A stretch of 64,000 bases of DNA, taken from contig JARZZO010000011.1 in assembly GCA_030544215.1 (NCBI GenBank), positions 296,001 through 360,000 of the forward strand, given 5' to 3'. The stretch comes from Zantedeschia hybrid cultivar. Its lineage: Eukaryota > Streptophyta > Magnoliopsida > Alismatales > Araceae. Under the pieces are notes generated by a model. The model was given only the letters and a program-made list of their open reading frames with translations, was not told the DNA's origin and searched no databases. The position numbers were made by a program, and so were the translations under genes. Positions 34,879 to 46,280 of this stretch are shown here, in pieces (positions within the stretch are counted from its first letter, which is position 1; every line of letters begins with the position of its first letter).

Positions 34879-35775
34879 TGATGTAGCCGAAGCTATCACG
34901 ACCGGATTCCGAAGCTGGAATCCGAAGAAATGGATCCGGAGTTGGGTCGGATCGGTGTTTAGAGGCCCGACGGGGATCCGGAAGGCGAAGGAGGCAGAGG
35001 CGAAGCCGAAGGTCCGAGGCCGAGAGCCGCTCGGTCGGAGGCTGGCTTGTCTTCGGGAAGTGAGGCCGAAGCTCCTTCGGTAGACGAAGGCGCGACACCG
35101 AGTCTCCTCCGGTCGTGGGGGCAGCCGGCGCACGGCGTCGAGACCAGGGAGAGGAGTCCGAGGTCGGTGGCCAAGACCGACTCGGGAAGGTCGGCGAAGA
35201 TTCGAACTGAGCCCCTGCAGGAGGGAAAGAAGAAGAAAACCGGTCAGCAGGAGTCCCGGGCTTCGGCCCTAAGGAACCCCCTCCGACGGTCAAGTTAGCT
35301 CCTAAAGATGATTAAGAACGCAAAGAGTAGCTTTAATGCTATTTGGACTGTAGTCCTTGAGGGTCTCGGAGGCATAAGAGAGAGCATACCTTTGGCAATA
35401 AATAGCGGTGTATTTATAGCAGAGGATAGAGGATGGTTAACGGTGATAGCCGATATAGGACTATGTCCGGGCTTACTGGTAAACCGCCATAGAGCCTAGT
35501 CCTCCACCGGAGTGGGCCGGACTCGGCTATCGGGCCGAAGGGGGTTGGGCCGCTGATGGGCCGAAGCCTGCTGGGCCTAGGGCTGCCGCACTGCTCCCGG
35601 GCCGTAGACTGGTGGGCCGCTGACGGGCTGAAGCCTGTTGGGCCGGGAGCAATGGTGCCACTAGCGGGCCGAGGGCTGTTGGGCCGAAGGCTTTCTGGAG
35701 GCCTACTGCTGATGCTGTTGGGCTGAACTGGGTTTGGGCTTGTTTTAATGGGCCGAATCGGATTCTGCCTCATCA
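34879..35775 (-). repeat. 5' LTR of Tat element
   Basis: 897 bp with TG..CA ends. The minus-strand TATAAATA is at 35411-35418. Target duplication GGGAG follows immediately at 35776. Confidence 0.95.
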
Positions 35776-35780
35776 GGGAG

Positions 35781-36494
35781 GATGTCCATCTTAAGGGCAA
35801 TGATCCCCCATAGCCAAATACCCCAAGGACCCTCAAAATCCTATCTCATCCCAAGTCTATGTTTCCATATGCCCTGAGGTCTCCTTATTCTAATTTCCTC
35901 TTACAAAGGTTAATGGTCTTGGCCATAGAGACTCTCCACTTATTAGAGATCGGTTTCCAAGGATATAAATCTTCAAACATAAGTCATTTAAGGCAGATTC
36001 TTGTATTATAATTGAAGTATGTCCTAAGTTTTTATTCACATCCGATTACCCTCATGTTTTATGAAATTTGAAAGATTCAAATTAGTTAAGGATTGCAGCA
36101 CGTGTCTAAAGTATACTTTAAATATCCCTTTGAGGTTCTCATGCCATTTCGATATTATTTTTTCTAATAAATAGTTTCGCTTAAGTTTATATGTGCTTAA
36201 AGTATAGGTTGGCAAGTTGAGTCTGCGCCTTTTTCTTTGATTCAATCATATTGGAAATCATGTCGTGATCTTCTTGCCAATTTGTTTAAGTGCTCCTTAT
36301 GCTTAGGGCTCCCTCGTTGGAACCCAATGAAGGCAATAGGGAGCTTAGATTTCAGATTGCATCAAGCTTCCCACTATTTTGGTTATAATCATGTATATAC
36401 TTCATAGTTGTTAAGATTTTTTCAATGTTTTTTTCTAAAAGAAGCCCCAATTAAGGTCGGTAAGCATTTATAATACTAGGATGACATGTCAAAG
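35781..36494. other. Host sequence of the Tat insertion, no gene recognised
   Basis: It continues the sequence left of 23454. A minus-strand stretch reads DLYPWKPISNKWRVSMAKTI before stops; I do not recognise it. One GAGTCTGC motif of the 39-40 kb hairpin type occurs at 36219. Confidence 0.35.
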
Positions 36495-38562
36495 TGTAAC
36501 GACCCGCTACCCTTTAATCAGATATCTAATTATTAAATGGATATCGAATCATTAAAAATAGGAGCCAAACCAAGATTTCAAATAAGTCTGCGAAATAGAT
36601 AATAAACTACGTTAAACATTCAACACAACATCGAATTGTAAAGTAAAAGTGCAGGAATTAAAATTATTACAATTCGATTCTATTCAACAAATAAATACGT
36701 AGTCCATAACTGAAAGGAAATACTAATACGTACAGGCTAAAAATAAGAGTATAATTACATCGGAGTATATTTCGAAACAGTGGCTGTTGACACGTAACCC
36801 AAGACGGAACTCACTACTACTACGCCTGTCGGAAATCCTTACCTAAAAACATAGGGAATAAGTCACATTAGAATGGACTCAATAGGGATCCCGCGATCCC
36901 CCCCCCCCACACACACATACACACACACAATCGCAACACAATAGGAGGTATAAGCAAGATATGCACAATTATAGCGATAAATAAATCACACGTCTACAGT
37001 AAAAAATGCACAAGAAACTGGCAAGTCAATCAAGAAAAACACCGACCTGTTGAGATAGAACAAGAACCCCTCGGGTAGCGTGCTGGCTACTCTAGCCTAT
37101 TTAACTCTAGGTGGTTCTGCCTCCGCTCTGCTACGAGTGACAACTCTGAAATGTACTATTCCCACAATGGTACTAGTTACTACCCCAAAGTACACCCGGT
37201 GACCTTCACCTCTTAGGTGTCACTTTGTCACTCCCACACCGACACTACGTCACTCCTACACCGACACAGGATGTCAAACACTAACAATTGTCACTCTTGG
37301 TCTACCTTCGCATAATCACAAAGCAATGTGATTTCGAGTACGTGGAAATCCCCGCCCCTAATATATGATCTCAAGCATGTATTTAACAAGATTATCTAAC
37401 AATATACAAGAATATAATTGACATAATGTATAATAATCACACATTTATGAATGAAAGAAAATTGGGGCTCTAGCTTAAATCGTGTCGACCCTGGTCGACG
37501 CCATTCAAAGCCCTAAAACTGATCCCCGCAGAAACTAGCCTCGGGACTTTAGGAATATGGGCATGAATCGCGTCGACTCAGGTTGACGCGATTCGCAAAT
37601 CACGTCGCTCTGAATGGACGCAATTTAGCGCCCGAAAATAGAACTCCCCTCCGGTCTCCACTGAGCCATAACACGAGATCTCTCCCTCCCCCAAATCGAA
37701 TAAAACGTCACAAATAGAGAGATGGAGAATCCATTAACCACAATAAAACTTGCCAATTCAATTAAAAACGCCCATAAACATGCTCATTTTCTACCAAAAA
37801 ATCATTACACATCTATAGCATGTTCTAAAGCAATAAATCATTCAAAACTCATGAGTTAAATCGATCAAAACACACGTGAGGCCTACTGCTTACTTGAACT
37901 CCTCTCGACTCATCGTAGAGTCCTCTCTCCACATAAGTGTTATCGCAACGCAAATGAATCACTGAGCTCCTTCTCCTCACCGTCGAACCACCACACTGCA
38001 AGCTACCGCCGGTATCGCCATGGACATCTCTCCGTCGAAATGTCGGCGCCCATCCGGAAAGTGAAGAGCTGTGGTAGAGATGGTGGTAGAAGTGGTGAGA
38101 GGTGGTAGAGGGGAGTTGAAGTGGTAGAGGAGGAAGATGAAGATGAAGAGAGGAGAGGAAGAAGAGAGAGAGAGTAAGGGAAAGAAATGAGACAAAGGAA
38201 GGGAGAAAGGAGGGTGGTTCGGAGTGTCAAACCCTACAACCTAAATCGCGTCGTCTCATAACAACACCGTTCAAACGACAAGATGGGAGTCGTACACTGA
38301 CATATATCTGAATCGTGTCGACCACATGCGATGCCATTAAGACGACAAGACTGGAGCCGTACACACGCGCCCCGACGTTCGACCACGCATCACACATGCA
38401 TGGTTCCTAAATCACGTCGTCCATAGCCCGACGCCTTTCAAAAGCGCGTCTTGCCTACTGGGCGTGGTTTAGAACCCATGCACCAATCTCACAGAGACCT
38501 AAACCAGGGGATTTAATACCGAAATTGACCCAATAACTTAATCTGAAACTTCAGTCCCTACA
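36495..38562 (-). mobile_element. Probable solo LTR (2.07 kb)
   Basis: Left edge TGTAACGACCCGCTACCC, i.e. minus-strand end GGGTCGTTACA, a typical plant gypsy LTR terminus. The right edge, read on the minus strand, starts TGTAGGGACTGAAG. The interior contains several CGCGTCGAC/GTCGACGCGATT-like motifs. The flanking pentamers CAAAG and CGAAC agree only at three of five positions, and no internal domain or second LTR is seen. It contains a poly-C/(CA)n tract at 36899-36928 and a purine-rich region at 38060-38215. Confidence 0.45.
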
Positions 38563-39250
38563 CGAACTTCTTACATAAATTATGCTATGTCCAAATACCC
38601 ATTTCATATGGGTCAATTTGGATAACATGTCCCAATGTCCCAACTTAAGAATTGGTGAAGTTCTTGGTTCCCCACATGTATAAATGTGTTGGGTCACTCT
38701 TTGTCAAATCTTCTTACACTTTGAAGGCATTAGAGGCACCCTATAGGGTGAGTAATTACGCTCGGCAAGTTTCCTTTTTCATCCACCCTCTATGATTGAT
38801 AGCCATACATGACCTCAATTGGGGATGGTCCTTCGAGTCTTTTCATGGCATGATTCTTCATATACTTCTAAAGCCCCTATTAGGCTCTCCTAATGAAGGG
38901 TTAAAGTTCACCTTGAATCATCTTATTGGGTATTGCCAATGTCTCACAAGATGATTAAGGAGAATGGGATGAATATGAAGAAATTATGTCATTCAAAGGA
39001 ACTCATTATAAGGAACATTCCTTCAAGAGGGCCTAATGTAGTCATATTCAATTTTCTAAGATATCTCAATATCATATTGTTAAAATTTATAGTGATTATT
39101 AATCACTTCAAGTTGAAAGAAACATGAAACTGAGCATATCCTCGTGATTTTGAGTCTATGCCTCTATTCATGGGGTTATACCTAGGAATTATGTACAAAT
39201 TATTTTCTTCGACTTCAATCTTATTTTAACTCTACTAAATTATACTAACT
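38563..39250. other. Repeat-derived sequence, no gene seen
   Basis: Broken retroelement-like sequence on the minus strand without a recognisable domain. Confidence 0.35.
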
Positions 39251-39366
39251 TAATTTGAAAGCTATTTGCAGCTTGACTGTGCAGGTTCTTCATAAAATCA
39301 GTTTGACATAATTTGAAAGCTATTTGCAGCTTGACTGTGCAGGTTCTTCATAAAATTAGTTTGACA
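39251..39366. repeat. 58-bp tandem duplication
   Basis: Units at 39251 and 39309 (TAATTTGAAAGCTATTTGCA...) are nearly identical. Confidence 0.95.
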
Positions 39367-39370
39367 ATTT

Positions 39371-40460
39371 GAGTATGCACTATCAGGCGCAGACTCACCT
39401 TTGTTATGACAAATGTTGATTACTCAATAAAACGACTCTTTTAATCTTAAAAGATGACTTAATATCAACTTTAACTTATATTTAACTTCAAATGATTCAA
39501 AACCAGCGTCCAGTTTTCATATAATCATAAATAATAAAAATTAGTTGAGTCTGCATCTCTTGCCGCAAACTCGAGTTTGAGAACTGCATGAATGTTTGCT
39601 AAACTTAACTCTGCGCTAAAATAATGACATATTCAACCCATTCAAGATGCAAATTGCATATTTTTAAGTCTATTTTCACACCATTTCCATAAAGCACCCT
39701 AGAGTCTGCACCTCTTCCCTGCAAACTCATTGCTATAAAAGAAGCACGAAAAAACATCAAGGCTTGAAAGAAGAGCTGTTCCTCAATAGGCCCACCCAAA
39801 AATAATAAAAAATACACTTCTAAAACTTCACAGTGAATCATGAATAAAGCTATTTACAGTGAGAACCCATCAAATTGTTTCAAGAATAATAAAAAAAGCT
39901 TAGTGTGTGCCCCTCAGGCGCGACTCAGCTATTCAGTACATTGTTTTCCTCAAGTGATTGAATGACTTATTTTCAAATTATTTGTGCATAAAAAAGAAGA
40001 AGAAGCATCTCTTTTAAGACCCCAGTGGGGTCTCTCTCATAGAATCCTTCATTCAAATTGCTAACACCTTTTTGAACTTGGGTCTGCATCCTATACCAAT
40101 GACTCGACCCTTCTTTTTTAATGACTGTGGCCTCGTATGATCATGTCTTCACCTTGGGGCCTGCAAATCATCATCAAATGTGTTTAAAATACTCAATAAA
40201 AGTGCTTTAACAAAAGTTTTTTCTTATTCTAACCTCTAAGTTTTCAACATATGTGAATCTGTGCCTTCCCACTGCAGACTCGGCCATAAACCTACATTTT
40301 GACATAAAGTCTTAATTTCTTCAAACATTGCCATCCATATCAGTCCAATAACTCTAAAAAAGATGCCTTACATCTCTGGTAATCAAAACCAATCAAATTC
40401 AAGCATTGCCATATCAATAACACATGTGACAGATGAGTTTGCATCTTATGCCACAGACTC
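39371..40460. repeat. Seven phased degenerate hairpins, ~175-bp spacing
   Basis: A 25-27-bp imperfect palindrome, stem GAGTCTGC / GCAGACTC with a C/T-rich loop, begins at 39371, 39547, 39702, 39902, 40080, 40255 and 40435 (spacings 176, 155, 200, 178, 175, 180). The sequence between hairpins is unrelated or too diverged to align by eye. From 40461 to 41035 no further copy and no gene is seen. Confidence 0.7.
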
Positions 40461-41141
40461 AACCCTGTAGAAAAAAAAGAAGAACAAAGTTCAAATATTT
40501 TCACGACTAAAAATTCAATTATCTAAGTTATATTTGATATATTATCTCCATTCATAGGGTGCTGTGTCAAATTCTTCCGACGATTAATCAAGAATTTCGT
40601 ATTTGAAAGATGTTATTAATGCTACTCATTAACAGATAATTTGATCGGGTCAAATGAACAATCACAATCACTTGAATAACTCAGATAAAGGTCACTAATA
40701 ATTGTAAATCCTTAAATCATAAAAAATCCCCCAACAAGACAAACTTATGAAAGTGAGCTATTTATAAATGTAAATGTTGGCGCCATGATTAATTGTAACT
40801 CTCTTTTACGAAATCAATTTTATTCTCTATTTATATATAATTGATTTTTTGGTGAAATTAAATTTATTGTTTGGTTATAAGTTAGAAGCGCTGTGTAGAT
40901 TGAAATAATAAGAAGGTCAACTATACAAAATGTCCTCTTTACTTGAAAAAGAGCGAGGAAAAATCCACTTAAGTTTTTTTTTTTAAAATGAAATTGATAT
41001 TTTAAAAAATTTCAAAGAAAAATACAGGAGGTAGATTGTACTACATCCCCACCGTTTCGCCGCTCCCCTTTCAAACCACATCATCTCATTCAAAACCCAT
41101 TCCTTCTTTCTACACCCACGCTGACGGCGGACCACAAGGCG

Positions 41142-42419
41142 ATGGCGGCGGCGGCGGCGGCGGCGTGTCGGCCGTCGGCGTGCCGGTGCCTCCTCTTCTG
41201 CTGCCGGCCGCCGCTGCAGATGCGCTCGTCCCCCCCTCCACATCGCTGCGAGCAGCGCGCGACCCTTGTGAACGCCCGTATAAAGTGGGCCAAGGACCCT
41301 GTCCTCGACGCCGCCGTCGCCCGCGAGCGCCACCTCCGTCCCACCGTCGACCTTGTACAGGCCATCTCCGTCGCCTCTCCCGATGGCTGCGGCCGAGAGG
41401 GCGTTCCCGTCCACGAGATACCCTCCCGCCACCGTCTCGGCCTCCCCGACACCGTCCCCTCCACCCCCTCCTTCATGCGCCGCCACCCGGCCATCTTCCA
41501 CGAGTGCCGCCGCCCGCCCCCTGCCTCCTCCTCCACCACCTCCCGCCCCTTCCGCTGGTTCGGGCTCACCGCAGAGGCTGCCGCCCTTCGCCGCGAGGAG
41601 GCGGAGGTGCTGCGGGAGACCGAGCCGGAGGTCGTCGACCGGCTGAGGAAACTGCTCATGCTCACCACCGGCGGCGCTCTCGCCCTCCCTGTGGTGGACC
41701 AGCTGCGTTGGGACCTGGGCCTTCCCCTTGGCTACCGGGAGTCCCTCCTCCCCCGATATACGCACTACTTCCGCCTCGAGCCCGCCGCCCCAGCGGACGA
41801 GCGCCCCTGGCTACGCCTCCTCTGTTGGGACGCTCGCCTGGCGGTTTCCCGCCTCCAGATGGACGCCCGCGCCTCCGGGGAGGACACCGACGGCTGCCTG
41901 GCCTTCCCGGTGAGGTTTCCTCGGGGGTTCGGGCTGAAGAAGAAGTGGATGGCGTGGCTGCAGGAGTGGCAGCAGCTACCGTACACCTCCCCCTACGACC
42001 ACGCCGCCGCCGGGCAGCTGGACCCCCGGACAGACGTGGCAGAGAAAAGGGTGGTGGCTGTTTTCCACGAGCTGCTGCACCTGACGGTGGGCAAGAAGAC
42101 GGAGAGGACCAACCTGAGCAACCTGCGCCGGCCGCTGGGCCTCCCCTACAAGTTTAGTAAGGTGTTCGCCCGCCACCCCGGGGTGTTCTACCTGTCCCCG
42201 AAGCTGGCCACGCAGACAGTGGTGCTGCGGGAGGCCTATGGAGGCGGCCGTCCACGGGGAGAGCTCGTTGAGAAGCATCCCTTGGTGGGGATCAGGGAGA
42301 GGTACGCAGCCCTGATGAGGGCGGGGAGAGGAGAAGATGGGAGGGAAGGTGCTATCTCTGGAAGTCAGGACGACGAGGAGGACGCGGGGGAGGTTGAGGT
42401 AGAAGCTCAGGAATGCTGA
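41142..42419 (+). CDS. PORR-domain organelle RNA-binding protein
   Basis: Intact 425-codon single-exon CDS. PORR (plant organelle RNA recognition; WTF1/RPD1 family) proteins bind organellar introns and support group II intron splicing or related RNA processing. The N-terminus MAAAAAAACRPSACRCLLF, Ala/Arg-rich and without acidic residues, looks like an organelle presequence. The domain runs from about residue 40 (RIKWAKDPVLDAAVARER) through VVDQLRWDLGLPLGYRESLL, FPRGFGLKKKWMAWLQEWQ, KRVVAVFHELLHLTVGKKTE, FSKVFARHPGVFYLSPKL and TVVLREAYGG to VEKHPLVGIRERYAALM (about 385). An acidic tail follows (DDEEDAGEVEVEAQE). The start ATG at 41142 (AAGGCGATGG) fits a good context. The subfamily was not resolved. 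Coding GC is very high, unlike the AT-rich flanks. Confidence 0.92.
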   Translation: MAAAAAAACRPSACRCLLFCCRPPLQMRSSPPPHRCEQRATLVNARIKWAKDPVLDAAVARERHLRPTVDLVQAISVASPDGCGREGVPVHEIPSRHRLGLPDTVPSTPSFMRRHPAIFHECRRPPPASSSTTSRPFRWFGLTAEAAALRREEAEVLRETEPEVVDRLRKLLMLTTGGALALPVVDQLRWDLGLPLGYRESLLPRYTHYFRLEPAAPADERPWLRLLCWDARLAVSRLQMDARASGEDTDGCLAFPVRFPRGFGLKKKWMAWLQEWQQLPYTSPYDHAAAGQLDPRTDVAEKRVVAVFHELLHLTVGKKTERTNLSNLRRPLGLPYKFSKVFARHPGVFYLSPKLATQTVVLREAYGGGRPRGELVEKHPLVGIRERYAALMRAGRGEDGREGAISGSQDDEEDAGEVEVEAQEC

Positions 42420-43980
42420 ACTATTCAGCTGAACATGTGGAGTCCTCTTTTTGATGAACTGAACTACTGTTACCATACTCCAGAAATCCAGATGCTGACA
42501 ATCTTCCTGTGGTGATTCTAGGATGAAGAGATTCTGGGAAACTAGAGGATGACATTGTTTCCCTTCCCAACAAGGTACTACTATCTGCCTCTTAGGTTGA
42601 ATTTCTCCATGCGTTTCTGTTGGCTTGCTGCTGCCATCTCTGTGCTTATTTTATTTGGAGTTTAGATTGTCTTTTGTTAACAACATCTAACAGCTAGCAA
42701 TAGGAAAGCAATGGCAATCGACGGGCAATTATGTCAGCAATGTCTCACTAGGCTTCTTGAGAAAAAGGCACTCGTTTTCATGCAAAGGTAAAAAGGTTTT
42801 ATGTGGTTCTTTTTTGGTCTCTTGACTAACTTAGTTAGAGAATATTGAAATATGGACTATTAGCATAAAAAATGAAAGAAGATGTCGACATGGTGTTTGA
42901 GAGCTAGAAACCAGCAAGAGGTGGGGGGGAGACAGACTGTGGGTAATGGACACTCATGTTCAAGATGATGAAATGTGTAGAAGGTAGCTCTTTTCCTCAT
43001 CCTTGGACAATGGAAAGTGTGAGGATTCCGGTGACATCAGACTACCCTTTTGTTATTTGCATCTTGTTTGGTGTTGCGATGGCATCTATCTTAAGAAGTG
43101 CTTAGAGACACATTTTATATTGTGCTAAGTTTCGTGTGTGGGGGAATGTTTAGATCTTGTTTTTGGTTTCTTTTATTTGGATGGCTTTTCTTGGGCTCTG
43201 AGGCTTGAGACCCGAATGGTGAGCTGCAATTCCTATTTGTTGGTACTGCTTTCTTGGTGGAAGTTTCCATAGGAAAGAGAATGATGGGGGACAACGAAAG
43301 AGAAAGGGGTTGGGGAGATTACCAGCGTCGGCACCGGAGTCATCGATAGGGCACGGTGTACCATCCTTTCCAAGCCAGGGCCGTACAGTTAAATTGGCAG
43401 AGATTTGATGGAGAAATGACATGCCACCGTGGATTATGAACAACAGAGGTGCACCCTCTAGCCATTTCACTTGAAATTAAAGTTCTTTTTTCTAATCAAG
43501 TATCCTTCAAGTGTGGCAACTTCCCAACTTAAAGATTCAAGTAAGGTTATGAAGTGTGAGGTTGACCCAATGGCCAACCCAGCAAATTCAGGTTCTTTGG
43601 ACACCATCAGTACTGTATCATCACTATCTCTACCCTTATCTTCTGTGAGGTTAGACCTTGATGTTCCCCTTGCCACATCAGCTGTAGTGGCCCCTTTGCC
43701 TTCTTCTGGCCCACATGTATGGGATCAATCTATCATGGTTGTGGCCGATCTTCATTTGATGGAGAATTCTCTATTTGCAGAGCTGATGGATAAACAGGTT
43801 TAACCGAGCATCCTTATAGACATGAACCTTGCCACTAGATCGCATATTTTCGATCAAGTGTGGTGTGAATTTCCTAATCATGCAGAGCAATACTCTACGC
43901 ACTTCGATGCAGTCATTAGTTCTAGATTTGCAATGTTGTTGTCACTTGTTGTAGTTACTATCATGATCTTTCGACACTAT
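42420..43980. other. PORR 3' flank, no gene recognised
   Basis: The 3' UTR probably begins at 42420. A 110-codon open frame at 43471-43803 has no recognisable family. About 43300-43450 resembles, in inverted orientation, 44450-44530 (shared CTGGTAATCTCCCCAACCCC-type core). Confidence 0.4.
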
Positions 43981-44530
43981 AAAACTTGAGGACGAGTTTT
44001 TTGAACCAATGGAGAATGATGGGAATCTAAGACTGTGCACCACTGCGTTACACATGATAGAGTGCGTCTACTGTAGTCGGAGAGTCGTTCCGGCTTCATT
44101 GTGACTCGAAAACTCAACAAAACTCATATGATGCTTAGCTTATTATTAGACGAGCTCATAGATATTTTGTTCAGCCCTTTGAGACCCGTTTATGTCTTTT
44201 TCTATTTTTTCAAAATTTTTGTGTGACTTTTATACTTTTTTTTTTTGGGTAATGTGAGAAGTATTTTGGTCTAGAGTAAAGTTTAGGGAGTCATTAGGGT
44301 TTGCTTTCTCTTTAAATAGTCTTGTAACACTCTTTTTCAATTAATGGATGAATTATTGCATGAATTTTAGTGAATTATCCTCTTTGTGACGACTCTACAA
44401 CGAGGTCGAATATGTCCTGCGATGAGGCCAGATGTGACGTCCTAGCCGCCGGATTCCTCTCCACTGTAGGTGCGATGCTGATAGTCTCCCCAACCCCCTT
44501 CTCTTTCACTATCCCCATCAGGGAAAGGTG
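43981..44530 (+). mobile_element. Retrotransposon 3' end/LTR remnant
   Basis: AACTTGAGGACGAGTTTTTT followed by GGAGAATGATG is the usual sequence at the end of pol and PPT in many plant gypsy elements. The following 500 bp contain TTTAAATAG (44312) and an AT-rich, R-like stretch. No pol domain remains upstream. Confidence 0.4.
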
Positions 44531-44674
44531 TATGCACCATCTACATGTTAATATTATTTCTTCTCTTGCATGATATATGTATATAGCTCATTAGCTTATT
44601 ATAAACAAGGGAAGCATACAACCCACTTTTGCTACAGTGAAGAGTGTGGAAGATGGGGCTGAGAGACTGAAATA

Positions 44675-44704
<30 letters not shown>
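44675..44704. repeat. (GT)n then 17-base poly-G
   Basis: Same GT-to-poly-G arrangement as at 19061. Confidence 0.95.
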
Positions 44705-44705
<1 letters not shown>

Positions 44706-45284
44706 GAGTACATATGGCTGTTGTCCATTGGAATGGGTACTTTCATAGTTTAGTTGGTTCATATATTTAAGAATAAAAAAAAAGAATAGAGATTACAGAC
44801 GGTACATCGTGGATAATATGAATTGTTTGGGTGAGGGTGGAGGGCACAGGTTGGCTTGGTTGAATCTGGATAACTTGGGAGCCATGACCAATTTGGGAAA
44901 TTGTGTTCAAAGATTTGTCCATGATGTATCCATATTGTTCCACAAAGTCAAGTTTGGGTGAAGCCAGGTTGAGAATGGGACTTGACATGAGGAGAAAAGC
45001 ATAGATAAAGAAAACGGAGGATATCCAAAAAAACTCCTATATGATCATTGTATACATAGAGAATCCCCATCATCAAATCTACCATCACTCACATCACTTA
45101 CAAATTCAGAAGAAAAAGAAAGTTTAGGGCTTTTTTTTTGCATATATGCATTGTACAGGTGTTTTGAACATATACAATATTCTTTAAGAGGTTATTGGCA
45201 AAAAGCCCTACAAACATATATCCATGTGTAAGAATTGGAAGGAAAATATACATATGAATAGGACACTTATTTTTAGCAGAACAG

Positions 45285-45970
45285 ATGGATTGGTGATGTG
45301 ATTCTTAAGGACAGATTCCATTCTATTCATTTGCTGTCTGTTCACAAATGGGCCACGGTTAAAGAGTTGTATACTATTGAGGGAGATGTAACACATTGGA
45401 ATGTCATCCTCAAGAGGAATATGAAAGATCAGGAAATTGAAGATTATATGGCACTTTTAAATTTGCTGTCAGCTGTGAAGATTGATCAACAAAAGAGGGA
45501 TGTATTTGTTTGGCAGAAGAATAATGGCTCTTTTACTGTTAAATCCCTTTAGAATCTTATTGGAGGGGAGCTAACAGCAGATACTTGCCTTAAAGAAGTT
45601 TGGAAAGTAAAATCACCCTTGAAAATTAGAGCTTTTATGTTGCTTCTTATTCAGAAGAGATTGGTCACGAGGGTTTATAGAAGGAAATGGGCGCCTGATA
45701 CTTCGGTTCTTTGTTCTTTTTGTGGTACTTGTGATGAGGAGGCAGATCATTTATTTATTCAATGTGTTACTGCTAGGGAGGTCTGGAGAATTGCTACCGC
45801 ACTCATAGGAATCCAGATTCATTTTCAGGATATCAAGGATATGTGGAATTTGTTCAGAAGGTTCAGATTCAGAATTAAGGATAATGTGCAGAGGAAAGTT
45901 GTTCTTATACTTCTTCATGCGGTCTGTTGGAGTATTTAAAAACAGAGGAATGACTGTCTGTTTAGAGGAT
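45285..45970 (+). pseudogene. LINE ORF2 3' fragment (copy D)
   Basis: Reads HWNVILKRNMKDQEIEDYM, DVFVWQKNNGSFTVKSL, a TAG, VWKVKSPLKIRAFMLLLIQK, TRVYRRKWAPDTSVLCSFCG, EADHLFIQCVTAREVWRI and HAVCWSI, then TAA, KQRNDCLFRG. This is collinear with the last 230 residues of ORF2 of LINE B (zf-RVT region, CxxC..HxxxxC). It is 5'-truncated, with two in-frame stops and otherwise one open frame. Confidence 0.85.
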
Positions 45971-46280
45971 AGAAGTTCTACATTTTTTTTGTCAGAGTGA
46001 AATGGGAATGCAATCCTTTAATTTGCTTATCTCATATTGTAAGTTTAGAGAATAACCTACACACTGTCATGCAGGATTCAGAGATTTTGAAGTTTGGTGA
46101 ACATCATGGATGATGGAACTGTTAGACAGAGATGTCTACTTTCAAAGTTTTATCTAATTACCTTTTGTATGGTTGATTGATTACGAAACCTCACAAAGCA
46201 TGCATAATTAGTCATGTTGCTATTAGTAGATCAATTTATCACTTATAAGTATGCAGCTTTCGTAATTAAATAGTCTGGAT

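Larger units (their letters stand above)
23459..35775 (-). mobile_element. Complete Ty3/gypsy Tat-lineage LTR retrotransposon (12.3 kb)
   Basis: The element is flanked by a perfect 5-bp duplication GGGAG (23454-23458 and 35776-35780). LTRs are 23459-24366 and 34879-35775 with TG..CA ends. They differ by 12 substitutions, all transitions, plus one 11-bp indel (about 1.3% by hand count). Transcription is leftward: PBS at 34859-34876, gag, protease, RT, RNase H, a second RNase H, integrase, 69-bp array, a plus-strand accessory gene, PPT at 24367-24385. The pair of RNase H domains is the hallmark of the Tat lineage. Gag and pol carry at least seven stops or frameshifts, so this copy is not autonomous. 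Confidence 0.95.

Noticed and set aside
34844..35293. Upstream extension of gag into the LTR
   Set aside because: It runs back through the PBS and LTR; the ATG at 34843 directly after the PBS is the natural start.
37977..38230. Ser/Leu/Pro-rich minus-strand ORFs
   Set aside because: Low-complexity purine-rich strand inside the probable solo LTR.
41036..42157. 373-codon Pro/Arg-rich ORF overlapping the PORR gene in another frame
   Set aside because: Product of very high GC in the true PORR frame; no domain, and the 425-codon frame matches the PORR family throughout.
43150..43470. 106-codon minus-strand ORF
   Set aside because: No domain or coding context; overlaps a segment with an inverted copy at 44.45 kb, so likely repeat sequence.
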